The notes under the pieces: generated by a model
Databases searched by the model: none
What the model was told of the DNA's origin: nothing
Seen by the model: the letters and a program-made list of their open reading frames with translations, nothing else
NCBI RefSeq assembly: GCF_038957035.1
Contig: NZ_CP152412.1
Span: 7,374,501 to 7,438,500 of the forward strand
Length of the DNA: 64,000 nt
Reading direction: 5' to 3'
From: Bradyrhizobium sp. B097
GTDB taxonomy: Bacteria; Pseudomonadota; Alphaproteobacteria; Rhizobiales; Xanthobacteraceae
Shown: one piece after another, positions 36,883 through 45,412 of the stretch
Layout of the letters: each line of letters begins with the position of its first letter
Numbering within the stretch: position 1 is the stretch's first letter
Program-made: the position numbers and the translations under genes

Positions 36883-36926
36883 TGTATTGGACCCGACAGC
36901 ATCTGCGCGGTGTTAGAAAACGAACA
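36883..36926 (-). promoter_or_regulatory. Two NifA sites upstream of nifH
   Basis: Two exact TGT-N10-ACA sites, 36883-36898 (TGTATTGGACCCGACA) and 36911-36926 (TGTTAGAAAACGAACA), 70 to 115 bases upstream of the -24 box. The 28-base spacing is close to three helical turns. Confidence 0.85.
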
Positions 36927-37089
36927 GGGGCGAGAACCATCAACCGGAAGAAGCCAGTTTGGCATGGCCTGGTCGATGCCTACCCTCATGTGGAACGGAA
37001 CTTGCTGCTCTTCTTGCAAACCAGCTGGTCGGCGATTTGAGGAGAGTGAAGATGCAGGTCGGAGTCGAAACCTCGAAGGTAGTGGACCG

Positions 37090-37482
37090 TCGACGGGGAC
37101 GTGGTCGACGATGACGAGATCAGCCGCGCGACCCTGCAATTGATGCAGCATGATCAGATCGGGACGCGCGCGTTGAAAACGCCGCAGGACGCTTTTCCGA
37201 GCGCGCCTACGGGTTGAAGCCAGATGTAGTCCTGCTCGGCGCTCCCTTTCTGAGACATAAGGGGCCGACGCTCATTGATGAGTTAGCGGCTCAGTTTCAG
37301 GATGCTCGGATCTTGATCGTTTGCGAACAACCAAGAAGGCCACGCCCATCGAACGCATGAGGCCGACGCACACGGGTACGGTGGTCAAGCCGCTGACTTC
37401 GGAGATGGCTCGCAAGAACGTCGAATACGCTCCCGGACGCTGCGGCAACGCCGCGATCGCTCAGTTCAGTGTACCCGCATAA
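37090..37482 (+). pseudogene. Response-regulator receiver domain remnant
   Basis: Pieces of a CheY-like domain can be read across frames: VDDDEISRATLQLM, KPDVVLLGAPFLRHKGPTLI, ARILIVCEQP, then after a frameshift KATPIERMRPTHTGTVVKPL. The phospho-acceptor Asp would be in the DVVLLG segment. Frameshifts near 37180 and 37335 break the gene. It ends just before the NifO-like gene. Confidence 0.5.
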
Positions 37483-37490
37483 GGTCGACT

Positions 37491-37904
37491 ATGGCGACAA
37501 TCATCTTTTATCAAAAACGCGGCTGCGTTACCAATGCGCGTCAGATGCAGGCGCTGAAGGTCGCTGGCCACGACGTGATAGCGAAAGATATCCTGAAGGA
37601 ACGATGGGGCGCGGAGGACTTGCGACGCTTCTTCGGCAATATGCCAACCGCATCCTGGTTCAACCGAGCCGCGCCCCGTATCAAGTCAGGCGAAGTCAAT
37701 CCCGACGCAGTCGACGCGCCGAGTGCACTCGCGTTGATGCTGCACGATCCGCTCCTGATCCGACGACCGCTGATCAACGTCGGCGGTGCAAGATGCGCTG
37801 GATTCGATCATGAGCCCGTGCTGTCGCTGCTTGGCCGGAAGACGCAAGATGATCTCGAGCGATGCTCGTACGAAGGAACGGGCACGCGCTGTTCGCAGAC
37901 GTGA
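37491..37904 (+). CDS. ArsC/Spx-like nitrogenase-associated protein (NifO-like)
   Basis: 137 residues with a thioredoxin-like ArsC fold: IIFYQKRGCVTNARQMQAL (single Cys near 12), AGHDVIAKDILKERW, and ASWFNRAAPRIKSGEV. This is the nitrogenase-associated ArsC-like family that includes NifO of Azotobacter. The role is not settled; a link to molybdenum or sulfur handling has been proposed for NifO. Located next to nifH but transcribed away from it. No sigma-54 promoter found close by. Confidence 0.8.
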   Translation: MATIIFYQKRGCVTNARQMQALKVAGHDVIAKDILKERWGAEDLRRFFGNMPTASWFNRAAPRIKSGEVNPDAVDAPSALALMLHDPLLIRRPLINVGGARCAGFDHEPVLSLLGRKTQDDLERCSYEGTGTRCSQT

Positions 37905-38379
37905 GGAAACGATCGATCATACGACCAAGCAAGCCAGCCGATGATGCGAACAACGACGTTCTCGCTTCCGGCTCCCTCAGGAGCAGCCGACGGGTCCTTC
38001 GCTGAAAAAGCCGGCGTGAGTGGCTCCTCGTAACACAGTGCTCTCACATTGCACTCGGAGTGAATACAGCTTCTCCCGCGCTTGCGGTGTGTGGGATGTC
38101 GCCGCGGTTCGACCGCCTTGATTGCTCATGCCCCCTGCTGGCCTGGATTGCATCCAAACACAAAGCCGAGAAACAGTTTCTTGAACAGCTCAGACAGAAG
38201 CTTGAAGTGAATAGCGATCCGACCAGATCGACGTTTCGCAGTCGTGATCCATTTGCAACTTTGCTGCATAATTGCACTATGGCGGCTCCATTTTGATCGG
38301 CATCAAATCCTTCGCCATCCCCCATGTGTGACAGAGGTCTCGCGCGACTCTTCGCGCGAACTTGGGAATGGAGAACTCG
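37905..38379. other. Intergenic stretch before ompW
   Basis: No supported gene. I looked for sigma-54 and NifA elements before the OmpW gene; the only GG/GC pair of the right type (near 38140) has a spacing of 10 instead of 12, so I do not call it. Confidence 0.4.
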
Positions 38380-39117
38380 ATGAGACCAAGAACAATTCTG
38401 ACCACGGCATCGTTGCTCGCGCTCGCGACCTCATTCAGTGCCGCCAGCATCTCGGTACAGGCCGCGGATCTGGCCAGGGCACCGGTCTATTACAAATCAC
38501 CTCCGATCGAACCCTTCAATCCGTGGATGATCCGCCTGCGCGTGCTCGGCGTTTTGCCGGATACCGCAGGCAGCTCGGTCAACGTCGCCGGGGCGCCGCC
38601 GCTGTCCTCGCCAAGTTCTGGGCTGTCGATCAGCGATCAAGCGATACCGGAGCTCGACATCACCTATTTCTTCACAAAAAATATTGCCGCAGAACTCATT
38701 CTCGGCGTGACCAGTCATCACATCAGCGGCAACGGTACGCTCAATGGGCTAGATATCGGCAAAGCTTGGCTGTTGCCGCCAACGTTGACTCTGCAATATC
38801 ACTTCACCGATTTCGGGCCGCTCAAGCCCTATATTGGCGCGGGCATCAACTACACCGTGTTTTTGAACCAATCCGCGGCCAATACGTCGCTCGCGGGCCT
38901 TGCGGTGACAGATTTGCACATCAACAACCAGTTTGGCGCCGCGGTCCAATTCGGCTTCGATTACATGCTTGACCGTCACTGGGGCATCAACTTCGACGTG
39001 AAGAAGTTGTGGCTGCGTCCGGATTATTCGGCGACCGTAAACAATGCGATTGCCGTCAGCGGCCGCGCCAATATCGACCCATGGCTCATCAGCGGCGGCA
39101 TCACTTACAAATTCTGA
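38380..39117 (+). CDS. OmpW-family outer-membrane protein
   Basis: 245 residues from the ATG at 38380 (GGAG 8 bases before). Signal peptide to about residue 30 (ending QAAD), then an eight-strand barrel: WMIRLRVLGVLP, IPELDITYFFTKNIAAELI, LPPTLTLQYHF, PYIGAGINYTVFL, WGINFDVKKLWLRP and the C-terminal WLISGGITYKF with final Phe. OmpW proteins admit small hydrophobic molecules. Its place inside the nif region suggests expression in bacteroids, but no nif-type promoter was seen. Confidence 0.9.
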   Translation: MRPRTILTTASLLALATSFSAASISVQAADLARAPVYYKSPPIEPFNPWMIRLRVLGVLPDTAGSSVNVAGAPPLSSPSSGLSISDQAIPELDITYFFTKNIAAELILGVTSHHISGNGTLNGLDIGKAWLLPPTLTLQYHFTDFGPLKPYIGAGINYTVFLNQSAANTSLAGLAVTDLHINNQFGAAVQFGFDYMLDRHWGINFDVKKLWLRPDYSATVNNAIAVSGRANIDPWLISGGITYKF

Positions 39118-39664
39118 CGCTGGAACAAGTTCTGCCGCAGAACGGGAGCCAGGGAAGGGATCGGTTTGGTCAGAAGCAAACGAGATGGCGCGTCAAAGAC
39201 GCGTCATCCCGCCGGACACCGGAAGCCACCCGCAGCATTGCTCGCGTTGTGAGCTACGGATTGGCAGCATGAAGTGACGGAACGCCAGCCAATCGAGCAA
39301 ATAGTGATCGATGAGCTCGCGCTCTTGATTCGTTGCCCGTTGCGGGGCCCTACTTGCCTATCAAAGGCAGGAATTCAAGCCGGCGCGCCGTTCTGCGGGG
39401 CAGACCGCGTCATAAAGGACTTGACGCTCAGGCCTCGCCGACCTCGATCAAGCGCTGCACTCTGATCGAGCCCGCTTCTCACCGAACACTCCCGATGAAA
39501 TCCAAGGCCATAACGACAAGGTCAATCCCTGCTGTTGCGCGCGTCCTGGCGGCGTAAGGGCACCGTTCATCCTCAAACGATCGAACAGCTCCGAGATGCC
39601 AGCCGTTGGACGGATAGGCCGTGCATACATGGTAGCCCGGGCCAAGCGGCGCTAAGAGATGCCT
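39118..39664. other. Gene-free stretch after ompW
   Basis: Contains a terminator-like hairpin at 39184-39208 and short overlapping frames without recognisable products. Confidence 0.4.
39184..39208 (+). terminator. Hairpin downstream of ompW
   Basis: GATGGCGCGTC, loop AAA, GACGCGTCATC: an 11-bp stem with one G-T pair, 67 bases after the ompW stop. Confidence 0.55.
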
Positions 39665-40012
39665 CTAGCTGCGCTTTAGCACCATCACGAGGCGGTCGAC
39701 ACGTTTGCCTTGCTTGAGATGAGAGTTTACGATTTCGTCAACGTCCTCAGGCGTGGTCGCGCGATACCAGACTCCGTCGGGATAGATGACCATCAGGGGG
39801 CCGGAATTACAAAAGCCGAGGCAGCCCGCCACCGTGAAGCCGACATCGTTGAGGCCTTGCGATTCGATCGCCTTACCCATCCGATCCCACAGGGGTTGCG
39901 CGCCAGAGGCGCCGCAGCTGCCGTGCGGATGAGTCGGCGGACGCTGCGTGTGGCAGGCAAAGACATGATGCCTATAGAGTTGAGGAAGCTCGAATTCGGT
40001 CTCTGCGTTCAT
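39665..40012 (-). CDS. Thioredoxin-like [2Fe-2S] ferredoxin
   Basis: 115 residues. Cysteines at CHTQRPPTHPHGSC (C-x12-C) and later CLGFC, the four-ligand pattern of thioredoxin-fold [2Fe-2S] ferredoxins (Shethna type). Such proteins are common in nif regions, where they may protect nitrogenase or donate electrons. Transcribed toward ompW. No sigma-54 element recognised upstream. Confidence 0.85.
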   Translation of the reverse strand: MNAETEFELPQLYRHHVFACHTQRPPTHPHGSCGASGAQPLWDRMGKAIESQGLNDVGFTVAGCLGFCNSGPLMVIYPDGVWYRATTPEDVDEIVNSHLKQGKRVDRLVMVLKRS

Positions 40013-41543
40013 GCGCTATCCTGTAATCAATGAGTTTCATCTGAAAAGAGACAAGGTCCGAGCGCATCACCCCACAATCCATTCTTCAGTAAAACGCCGC
40101 ATCGACCAATTGATGCTACGCATTCCCACTCGTGCTTGCGAAGGCAGGGAGACGAGCGGGCGCCATAGTCATCAGAAGATCGGCGATAGATACTTCCACG
40201 TCTGGAACAGACTCCTTGATTGGTTTCAACGTCTTCTCCCGTCATCGCAATCATTTTGCTCCCGCATCGCTTAGTCAACCATCCAACATCTCCAAGCAAG
40301 TTCCGCACCAGAAGCGTAACGCTGGTTACTGCAACGATCCCTTGCTCTGCCCCGGCGCGACTGACAATTCTTGCCGAGGTTGCGACAAGGTCGTTCCTTT
40401 CTGTTTCGGACGTGACAAACCTTGAATCGCGTTTGAGAGGCCCGCTTCAAGCTTTCGCGGTTCGCACGCAGAACAGGTGGAGAGTCTCGGTTGGTCTGTC
40501 CAGACCTTGCACTCTCATTTCGCAGAATAGGCAGCGATCCTTATGACCTCGTCCCGTCTCGCGGAGCTTTCACGTTCGGCGATCGGCCCGGCGAATCGAG
40601 CGCTCTGCTCGCCCAAGGCGTGATGGGCTAGCCGCATCGTCCGACCGCGCACGCATCGTATCTTCCTCGCCGAACGGCTCAGCTCTGCGCTCGTGCCGCT
40701 GCTGATCTATCGTTTGCGTCAAAGATAATGCCCAATCGCGAGCGCACCAACGAGGCGCAGGTGATCGCCGAGCCACGTTTGATACAGGGCAGGCCGGCCG
40801 CAATCTCGATTGGCAGCAACGGCAAACCTGCAACACAACAAGGCCAGATCGCGCCCTCCGCTTCGCGCGCTACACCTCGAGATTCGCTTGCCGGATCTTG
40901 CGGAGCAATGAGCTCGACCACGCGCACGTGCTCGTCAATGCATTCGACCTTAGCCGGCGCCGTCGGCTGACCATAGTGCCGGCACTCACCAAGGACGTCG
41001 CATGAACGGAGGTTTGGCATTGCAATTGCAACGCAGGCACTAACGCCAGCTTTGGCGGACGCCCAAGAACTTCTGACACAGGATCGTCATTCCTCTGCCC
41101 AAACGGTCCTGTCAGTCTGGGTCCTCCCATTCTCCCAGCCCAGACGGTGCCCTCGGCGGACTTGTAGCCGCCGAGGGCATTTCCTTCTCGAGCATATTGT
41201 GTCCGCCGGCAGCAAGGCGCGCGTCTTGGCCTGCCGGGTCCATTTGGTGGGCTAGAAGATTTTCGAGCGAAGCGGATACCGGTTCGCGTAAAGAAAATGC
41301 GTCAAAGCAGGAATCGAGAGCCCCGTTCCGATTCCATCGGAACGGAAACGGCTCTCGCGCCAAAGCACCTCCTCGGTGCCGCGGAGATCGCCGGGTTCAT
41401 GACCGGAATCTGGCTGGCCGCGTGCTCGCTCTCACACGTTCAGAAGCGGCAACACCGTCTGCGTCAACGCTCACGAGTATGACGGCTTTATCCGACAACA
41501 AAGCGCCTAAGGCACCTTGAGCAACAGCCAAGCGATACGCCTA
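40013..41543. other. Long stretch without a supported gene
   Basis: About 1.5 kb. Minus-strand frames at 40027-40308 (93 residues), 40570-40836 and 40679-41020 (113 residues) are open but I recognise none of them, and their ribosome binding sites are poor. A palindromic intergenic repeat lies at 41261-41356. The stretch follows the last gene of the nifB group. Confidence 0.4.
41261..41356. repeat. Rhizobiales-type palindromic intergenic repeat
   Basis: Begins with TTTCGAGCGAAGCGGATACC and continues through a GGTTCGCGTAAAGAAAATGC-like segment, then a long imperfect hairpin: outer arms GAGAGCC/GGCTCTC, inner arms CCGTTCCGAT/ATCGGAACGG, and a four-base AAAC bulge. I recall near-identical elements as dispersed intergenic repeats in Rhizobiales genomes. 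May act as terminator or be selfish. Confidence 0.6.
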
Positions 41544-42017
41544 TTAATCGGGATGGATCGCAATATCCATGGTTTCGTCACTGTCCTCGAACGGGTTGGA
41601 AAGCCGATCGTCCTCCAGCAGCTTGACGCCGCACAGGCAGACATCACCTTCGATCACGGCGAGTGCGACCGGCTCAAGCGCTTGTCCATTGCAGGGCCCA
41701 TCGATGCACACCCCAGTGTCGATCTCGAATCTCGCACCGTGCCGCCCGCATCTGAGAAAGGAGCGGTCTGGGGAGAAGAATTCACCGGAGCCGATGTTGA
41801 GCCAGGCGCTGTCATGCGGACAACGATTGACATACCCGAAATACTCGTTGCCGAAAGTGCGCACCACAATGATCGGAAACGGCCGGCTCGCGCCGCTATC
41901 ATCGATCCGCGACAGGCTAAAGCCCCTGGCGCCACTCCGCTCGATGGCATCGGCCGGACAGACGGCGAACACCTCGATCTGATCGCTCATCAGGTTGCCG
42001 ATCATCCCTTCGCTCAT
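41544..42017 (-). CDS. Rieske-type [2Fe-2S] protein, copy 1
   Basis: 157 residues. Cluster ligands CPH at 66-68 and CGRH at 90-93, the C-x-H ... C-x2-H Rieske pattern. The start overlaps the stop of the 73-residue gene by 4 bases (ATGA), so it is translated with it. No oxygenase catalytic domain; a stand-alone Rieske ferredoxin. A paralogue lies at 51111-51506 (both share YVN-CPH and EGPC/DGPC-G-AL-P-AL segments). Last gene of the nifB-to-Rieske group. Confidence 0.82.
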   Translation of the reverse strand: MSEGMIGNLMSDQIEVFAVCPADAIERSGARGFSLSRIDDSGASRPFPIIVVRTFGNEYFGYVNRCPHDSAWLNIGSGEFFSPDRSFLRCGRHGARFEIDTGVCIDGPCNGQALEPVALAVIEGDVCLCGVKLLEDDRLSNPFEDSDETMDIAIHPD

Positions 42018-42235
42018 CCCGGCCTCGCAGTTTCCTGTTTGAAGGCTTCGATCGCGGTCCGGGTCAACCGAAAAACGCCACGGCCACGAGCGAGCGGCCG
42101 ATAGGTCGCACTGGCACGGGCGTTGAGAACGTCAAACCATTGGTTCGGCGTGAGCTTCGCCGGGCGCTCGCTGATTTGGACCACCCTCCCGTTCGGAGCG
42201 AAGCGGACGTGAATGATGACTTGTTGCGAGTTCAT
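42014..42235 (-). CDS. Small conserved-looking nif-linked protein
   Basis: 73 residues, beginning MNSQQVIIHVRFAPNGRVVQ. Predicted beta strand pair followed by helices (TPNQWFDVLNARASATYRPL). I do not recognise the family. The 4-base overlap with the Rieske gene downstream supports it as real. Confidence 0.6.
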   Translation of the reverse strand: MNSQQVIIHVRFAPNGRVVQISERPAKLTPNQWFDVLNARASATYRPLARGRGVFRLTRTAIEAFKQETARPG

Positions 42236-42258
42236 AGCAATCCCTTATTTGGTCAACC

Positions 42259-42543
42259 TTAAAGGCCCAAGCCAAAACTGAGGATCTCGATTGTGACGTC
42301 CTCGGTTTCGAGCACCTGGCGCGTGGGCCTCGAGCGGCGGGTTGGACCTCGAACAGGCTTTCTTCGCGCTCGCATCTGGAGCATTTCTCCCGCGGCCTTC
42401 CCAGACGACAATATGACTCCAGCAGCATCCGCCCTACCCCCGCGTTTGTGTGGGACGGCGATCTGCGCGCGAAGCAACGCCGCCACAAACGGCCTGCTCA
42501 CGGTCGCCTCGCTGAACGTGCGCAATGACAACACCGCGATCAT
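42259..42543 (-). CDS. Doubtful ORF between DegT-like gene and 73-residue gene
   Basis: 94 residues, starting 45 bases after the DegT-like gene. Arg-rich, no recognised family, and other frames are open across the same bases. It may be real but could equally be spacer. Confidence 0.25.
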   Translation of the reverse strand: MIAVLSLRTFSEATVSRPFVAALLRAQIAVPHKRGGRADAAGVILSSGKAAGEMLQMRARRKPVRGPTRRSRPTRQVLETEDVTIEILSFGLGL

Positions 42544-42587
42544 CGCTATTCAATCAGCGTTCGTTCATGCAGTGGATGACGAGCATC

Positions 42588-43790
42588 TCAGTAGATCGCT
42601 GCACCCGCGCCCACGTTGATCGACGCATCTTTCATGGTCTCGACGACAAACTCGATCTTATTGTTCGTGAGATGGGTGTGAAACGGCAGCGCGAGAGCCC
42701 GATCGGCGATCTTTTCCGCAACCAGGAAATCGCCGCGTCGATAGCCGAGGTCGAAATAATGGCGTTGCAGGTGCAGCGGATGGCAATAAGCGGCGGCTTC
42801 GACCTGGGCGGCGCGCAGATCATCGACAATGGCATCGCGGCCGGATCGCGTGAAGCGCGTTCCCAGATGGACGAGATAGAGCAACCAGTTCACCCCGGTC
42901 ACATCGGGGCCAACGTAAGGCGGCTTGATGCCCTCAAATGATTGCATATGCGCGTTGTAAAGCTGCTCGACCAATCGACGACGCTCCAGGATTTCATCGA
43001 GGCGCTTGAGCTGGGCCAGCCCCAAGGCAGCCGTGAGATCGCTCATGCCGCACTGGTAAGGTGCGGTGGCACCGACGACAACGGAGGAGCGCTCATCCAG
43101 GCGGTGGGCACAATGACGACGCAAGCCAACCGCGATGTCGATATCGTCGGTCACGACCATTGCGCCCTCGCCACAGCTTAGGGCCAGGGGCTGGGCAAAG
43201 TCGAACACCGCCAGGTCGCCAAACCGGCCGACGAGCTCGCCCTTGTAGCTCGATCCGATCGCCTCGGTGGAATCCTCCAAAAGCGGCAGCTGATGGCGCT
43301 GCGCGATCGCGCGCAGCTCCGACCATGGCGCAGGATGACCGTTGGCATTGCCGGCGACAATCGCCCGCGTGTTGACCGTGATGCGCTCTTCGGCCTTCGC
43401 TGGGACCAATGTTCCCGACCAATAGTCGATGTCGGCAAATACCGCCCGTGCGCCCGCGAGACCGATGGCATGGACTGTCTCGCGAAAGGAATAGGGCGAG
43501 GCAATGACCTCCTGCCCCGGTCCGATGCCGAGCGTCTTCAGCGCAAGCAGGAGCGCGATGGTGCCGCTCGAGACCGCAACCGCATATTTGCGGCCAAGGT
43601 AGGCCGCGAAAGCGTGCTCGAACGCTTCAGTGATCCGCCCATTGGAGATCTGCGGCGAACACAGCAGCGTTTCCACGGCAGAGAGCTCGGCGAAGGTGAT
43701 ATCGGGGTCGGACAGTGGAATGAAGGATGCATTTGCCTCCCCACTGTCCGCGCCATCAAGCGGACGCTCTGCGAGTTCAATGCCGCTCAC
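42588..43790 (-). CDS. DegT/DnrJ/EryC1-fold protein lacking the PLP lysine
   Basis: 400 residues with the fold-type I layout of sugar aminotransferases: SNGRITEAFEHAFAAYLG, VAVSSGTIALLLAL (phosphate loop), LLEDSTEAIGSSYKG (PLP-ring Asp region) and FDFAQPLALSCGEG. In active DegT enzymes this last motif is FSFHxTKxxxxGEGG with the Schiff-base lysine; here Leu202 takes its place. The protein may therefore bind a ligand or partner without transaminating, like some structural DegT homologues. The start overlaps the upstream gene by 4 bases. No sugar-pathway genes nearby; it is embedded in the nifB group. Confidence 0.8.
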   Translation of the reverse strand: MSGIELAERPLDGADSGEANASFIPLSDPDITFAELSAVETLLCSPQISNGRITEAFEHAFAAYLGRKYAVAVSSGTIALLLALKTLGIGPGQEVIASPYSFRETVHAIGLAGARAVFADIDYWSGTLVPAKAEERITVNTRAIVAGNANGHPAPWSELRAIAQRHQLPLLEDSTEAIGSSYKGELVGRFGDLAVFDFAQPLALSCGEGAMVVTDDIDIAVGLRRHCAHRLDERSSVVVGATAPYQCGMSDLTAALGLAQLKRLDEILERRRLVEQLYNAHMQSFEGIKPPYVGPDVTGVNWLLYLVHLGTRFTRSGRDAIVDDLRAAQVEAAAYCHPLHLQRHYFDLGYRRGDFLVAEKIADRALALPFHTHLTNNKIEFVVETMKDASINVGAGAAIY

Positions 43791-44056
43791 CGCGCAACAT
43801 TCCTCTTCGCCAATACGATGCCGGTCGCCCGCGTCGGATCGGCCGTAATCTGCGCGCAGTGCTCCGACCCATCGAGTAAGTGCAGGTCGAAACGAGCAAA
43901 CTGCCGGAACGGCTGATCCGCGACATCCGACGCATCACAGCGCGCCCAGGCAAGCTGGGGGAAGCGTCGCGACAGCTCGACAAAGCAGCTCGTCTCAGCG
44001 CCAGCGTCCGCAAGCAGCCGTTCAATTTCGATCAATTCCTCAGCAGTGAGCGCCAT
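43787..44056 (-). CDS. Small nif-associated protein (DUF6129-like)
   Basis: 89 residues from the ATG at 44056, which has AAAGGAG 6 bases before it. The segment FDLHLLDGSEHCAQITADPT followed by RATGIVLA resembles the DUF6129 family that occurs in diazotroph nif clusters. Function unknown. Overlaps the DegT-like gene by 4 bases. Confidence 0.6.
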   Translation of the reverse strand: MALTAEELIEIERLLADAGAETSCFVELSRRFPQLAWARCDASDVADQPFRQFARFDLHLLDGSEHCAQITADPTRATGIVLAKRNVAR

Positions 44057-44090
44057 CGTGGCTCCTTTATGGCTCGTCAATGGCGGTTCG

Positions 44091-44450
44091 TCATCGCCAG
44101 AACAGACGCTCCGGATCCGCGTTCAATTCGTCGATTGCTGACGTCAGGCGGTGGTAGAGGCTGTAAAATTCCCAGATTCCTTGCGCGTGGTTCTTGCAAA
44201 ACAACTTCCAGATTCCGCTCACGGCATCATAAAGAATCAACGCGACATCGACTAAACCGCCATCCTTGTCGATATTGCGCGAGCAACAGGGACTCTCGAC
44301 GAGATAGCCACCCCTCACCGGCGTGACGTTCGGCGAGACATAGAGATAGTGCTTGCGCAAGCTCAAGCCGCGCTCGATCCGCTTGCGATCGAGCTCGTTT
44401 GGGTGAGGCACCAGCCCGGTCTTTACCTTCCTCATCAGCGCGGCATTCAT
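44091..44450 (-). CDS. nif-associated protein, DUF3024-like
   Basis: 119 residues, GGGAGG before the ATG. The segment YLVESPCCSRNIDKDGGLVD leading to ALILYDAVSGIWKLFCKNHA and GIWEFYSLY resembles the DUF3024 pattern (W-x-L-x-W ... W-x-x-Y). The two adjacent cysteines (CCS) and a later Cys could bind metal. Lies 15 bases after the second nifZ-like gene. Function not known. Confidence 0.55.
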   Translation of the reverse strand: MNAALMRKVKTGLVPHPNELDRKRIERGLSLRKHYLYVSPNVTPVRGGYLVESPCCSRNIDKDGGLVDVALILYDAVSGIWKLFCKNHAQGIWEFYSLYHRLTSAIDELNADPERLFWR

Positions 44451-44465
44451 CGCGAAAGCCTCCCT

Positions 44466-44705
44466 TCAAAGCACTGTGATTTCTTCTTCAAGACAGCCGA
44501 CGAGCAGCCGCTCACCAAAATCGACAGTATAGATCGGCACGTTCGCTTCGGTATGGATAGCGACCCTGATGATCTCGCCGGTCGCCCCAGCGCCGAGCAA
44601 GACCCCCTCGGGCTCCGTATTGGGAAAAGAGCCGTCGTTGATGATGTCGACTGCGGTTTTGACGCGTTGGCCCCGCCGATATTTCGGAAAGCAGGGCTCA
44701 GTCAT
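44466..44705 (-). CDS. Second NifZ-domain protein
   Basis: 79 residues. KYRRGQRVKTAVDIINDGSF, ATGEIIRVAI and VYTVDF-like YTVDFGERLLVGCLEEEI match the SH3-like NifZ domain. It overlaps the nifZ stop by 4 bases. NifZ proteins help form the second P-cluster of the MoFe protein with NifH; a tandem partner may share or tune that function. Confidence 0.78.
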   Translation of the reverse strand: MTEPCFPKYRRGQRVKTAVDIINDGSFPNTEPEGVLLGAGATGEIIRVAIHTEANVPIYTVDFGERLLVGCLEEEITVL

Positions 44706-45022
44706 GACACGGCCTCTTCCGGCAATGGCAGATCATCAGTCTCCTCGCGCGCGTCCAACGCCGCGAGTTCCTTGCGCTTCATGCCAACGCGGTAGCCGCT
44801 TTCCAAGAACTCGACCCCGTAGATGTAGAATTGCTGCAGGAACGTGCCGATCGAGATGACGTAACCTACCTCTCCCTTCTTGACCAAAATGTCGCCAATC
44901 TCCTTGCCGCGATAGGTGCCATCATTGCGGATGGTGCGATTGGCTCGCACTTTTTCGCCAAAGTTGAAGACAGGCGGCCCACCGAGCTCGACGACGTCGC
45001 TGTCGCGAACAATGCTGCTCAC
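44702..45022 (-). CDS. nifZ: MoFe-protein maturation factor NifZ
   Basis: 106 residues from the GTG at 45022, which follows GGGGGAG; an ATG at 45043 is possible. VFNFGEKVRANRTIRNDGTY, GEVGYVISIGTFLQQFYIYG and FLESGYRVGMKRKEL are NifZ hallmarks. Acts in P-cluster assembly on NifDK. 155 bases after frxA in the nifB transcription group. Confidence 0.9.
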   Translation of the reverse strand: MSSIVRDSDVVELGGPPVFNFGEKVRANRTIRNDGTYRGKEIGDILVKKGEVGYVISIGTFLQQFYIYGVEFLESGYRVGMKRKELAALDAREETDDLPLPEEAVS

Positions 45023-45177
45023 GCTCCACTCCCCCGCGGACATGCAGGGACGCTTCTCGGACCAGCGCAGGCGAGATCCTGCCGAACGTCGGCGCCTGCG
45101 GCGGCGCCAACGCGCAGCACGAAACTTACGACGTTTTCAGCAACAGCTCTTGGCATGCCGATCATGGGACTCATTCT

Positions 45178-45402
45178 TTAGGCTTGCGCCTGGTAAGGCG
45201 GCCAGGACGTGTCAATGACGCAGGTACCGTCGACCGGACAGGCCGCGACACATTGCGGTTCCTCGAAATAGCCTATGCATTCGGTGCATTTCGCCGGTTC
45301 AATGACGAAGCCCCCCGCCTTCTCCGAGATTGCAACATTCGGGCATAAGGGTTCGCAGGCTGAGCAGCTCGTACATTGCGAGGCAATGATCTTGAATGGC
45401 AC
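45178..45402 (-). CDS. frxA: 2[4Fe-4S] ferredoxin FrxA/FdxN type
   Basis: 74 residues with eight cluster cysteines: [12 protein letters not shown] and [18 protein letters not shown]. The longer spacing in the second motif is typical of nif ferredoxins encoded after nifB. Supplies electrons to nitrogenase or to NifB. 10 bases after nifB. Confidence 0.93.
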   Translation of the reverse strand: MPFKIIASQCTSCSACEPLCPNVAISEKAGGFVIEPAKCTECIGYFEEPQCVAACPVDGTCVIDTSWPPYQAQA

Positions 45403-45412
45403 ATAACCCCCC

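Noticed and set aside
38130..38150. Sigma-54-like element before ompW (TGGCCTGGATTGCA)
   Set aside because: The GG and GC pairs are 10 bases apart instead of 12, so RpoN would not recognise it.
40425..40460. CGAAAGCT-containing tts-like sequence on the minus strand
   Set aside because: The right half fits but the left half (GTCAGCTT) is missing and no effector-like gene follows.
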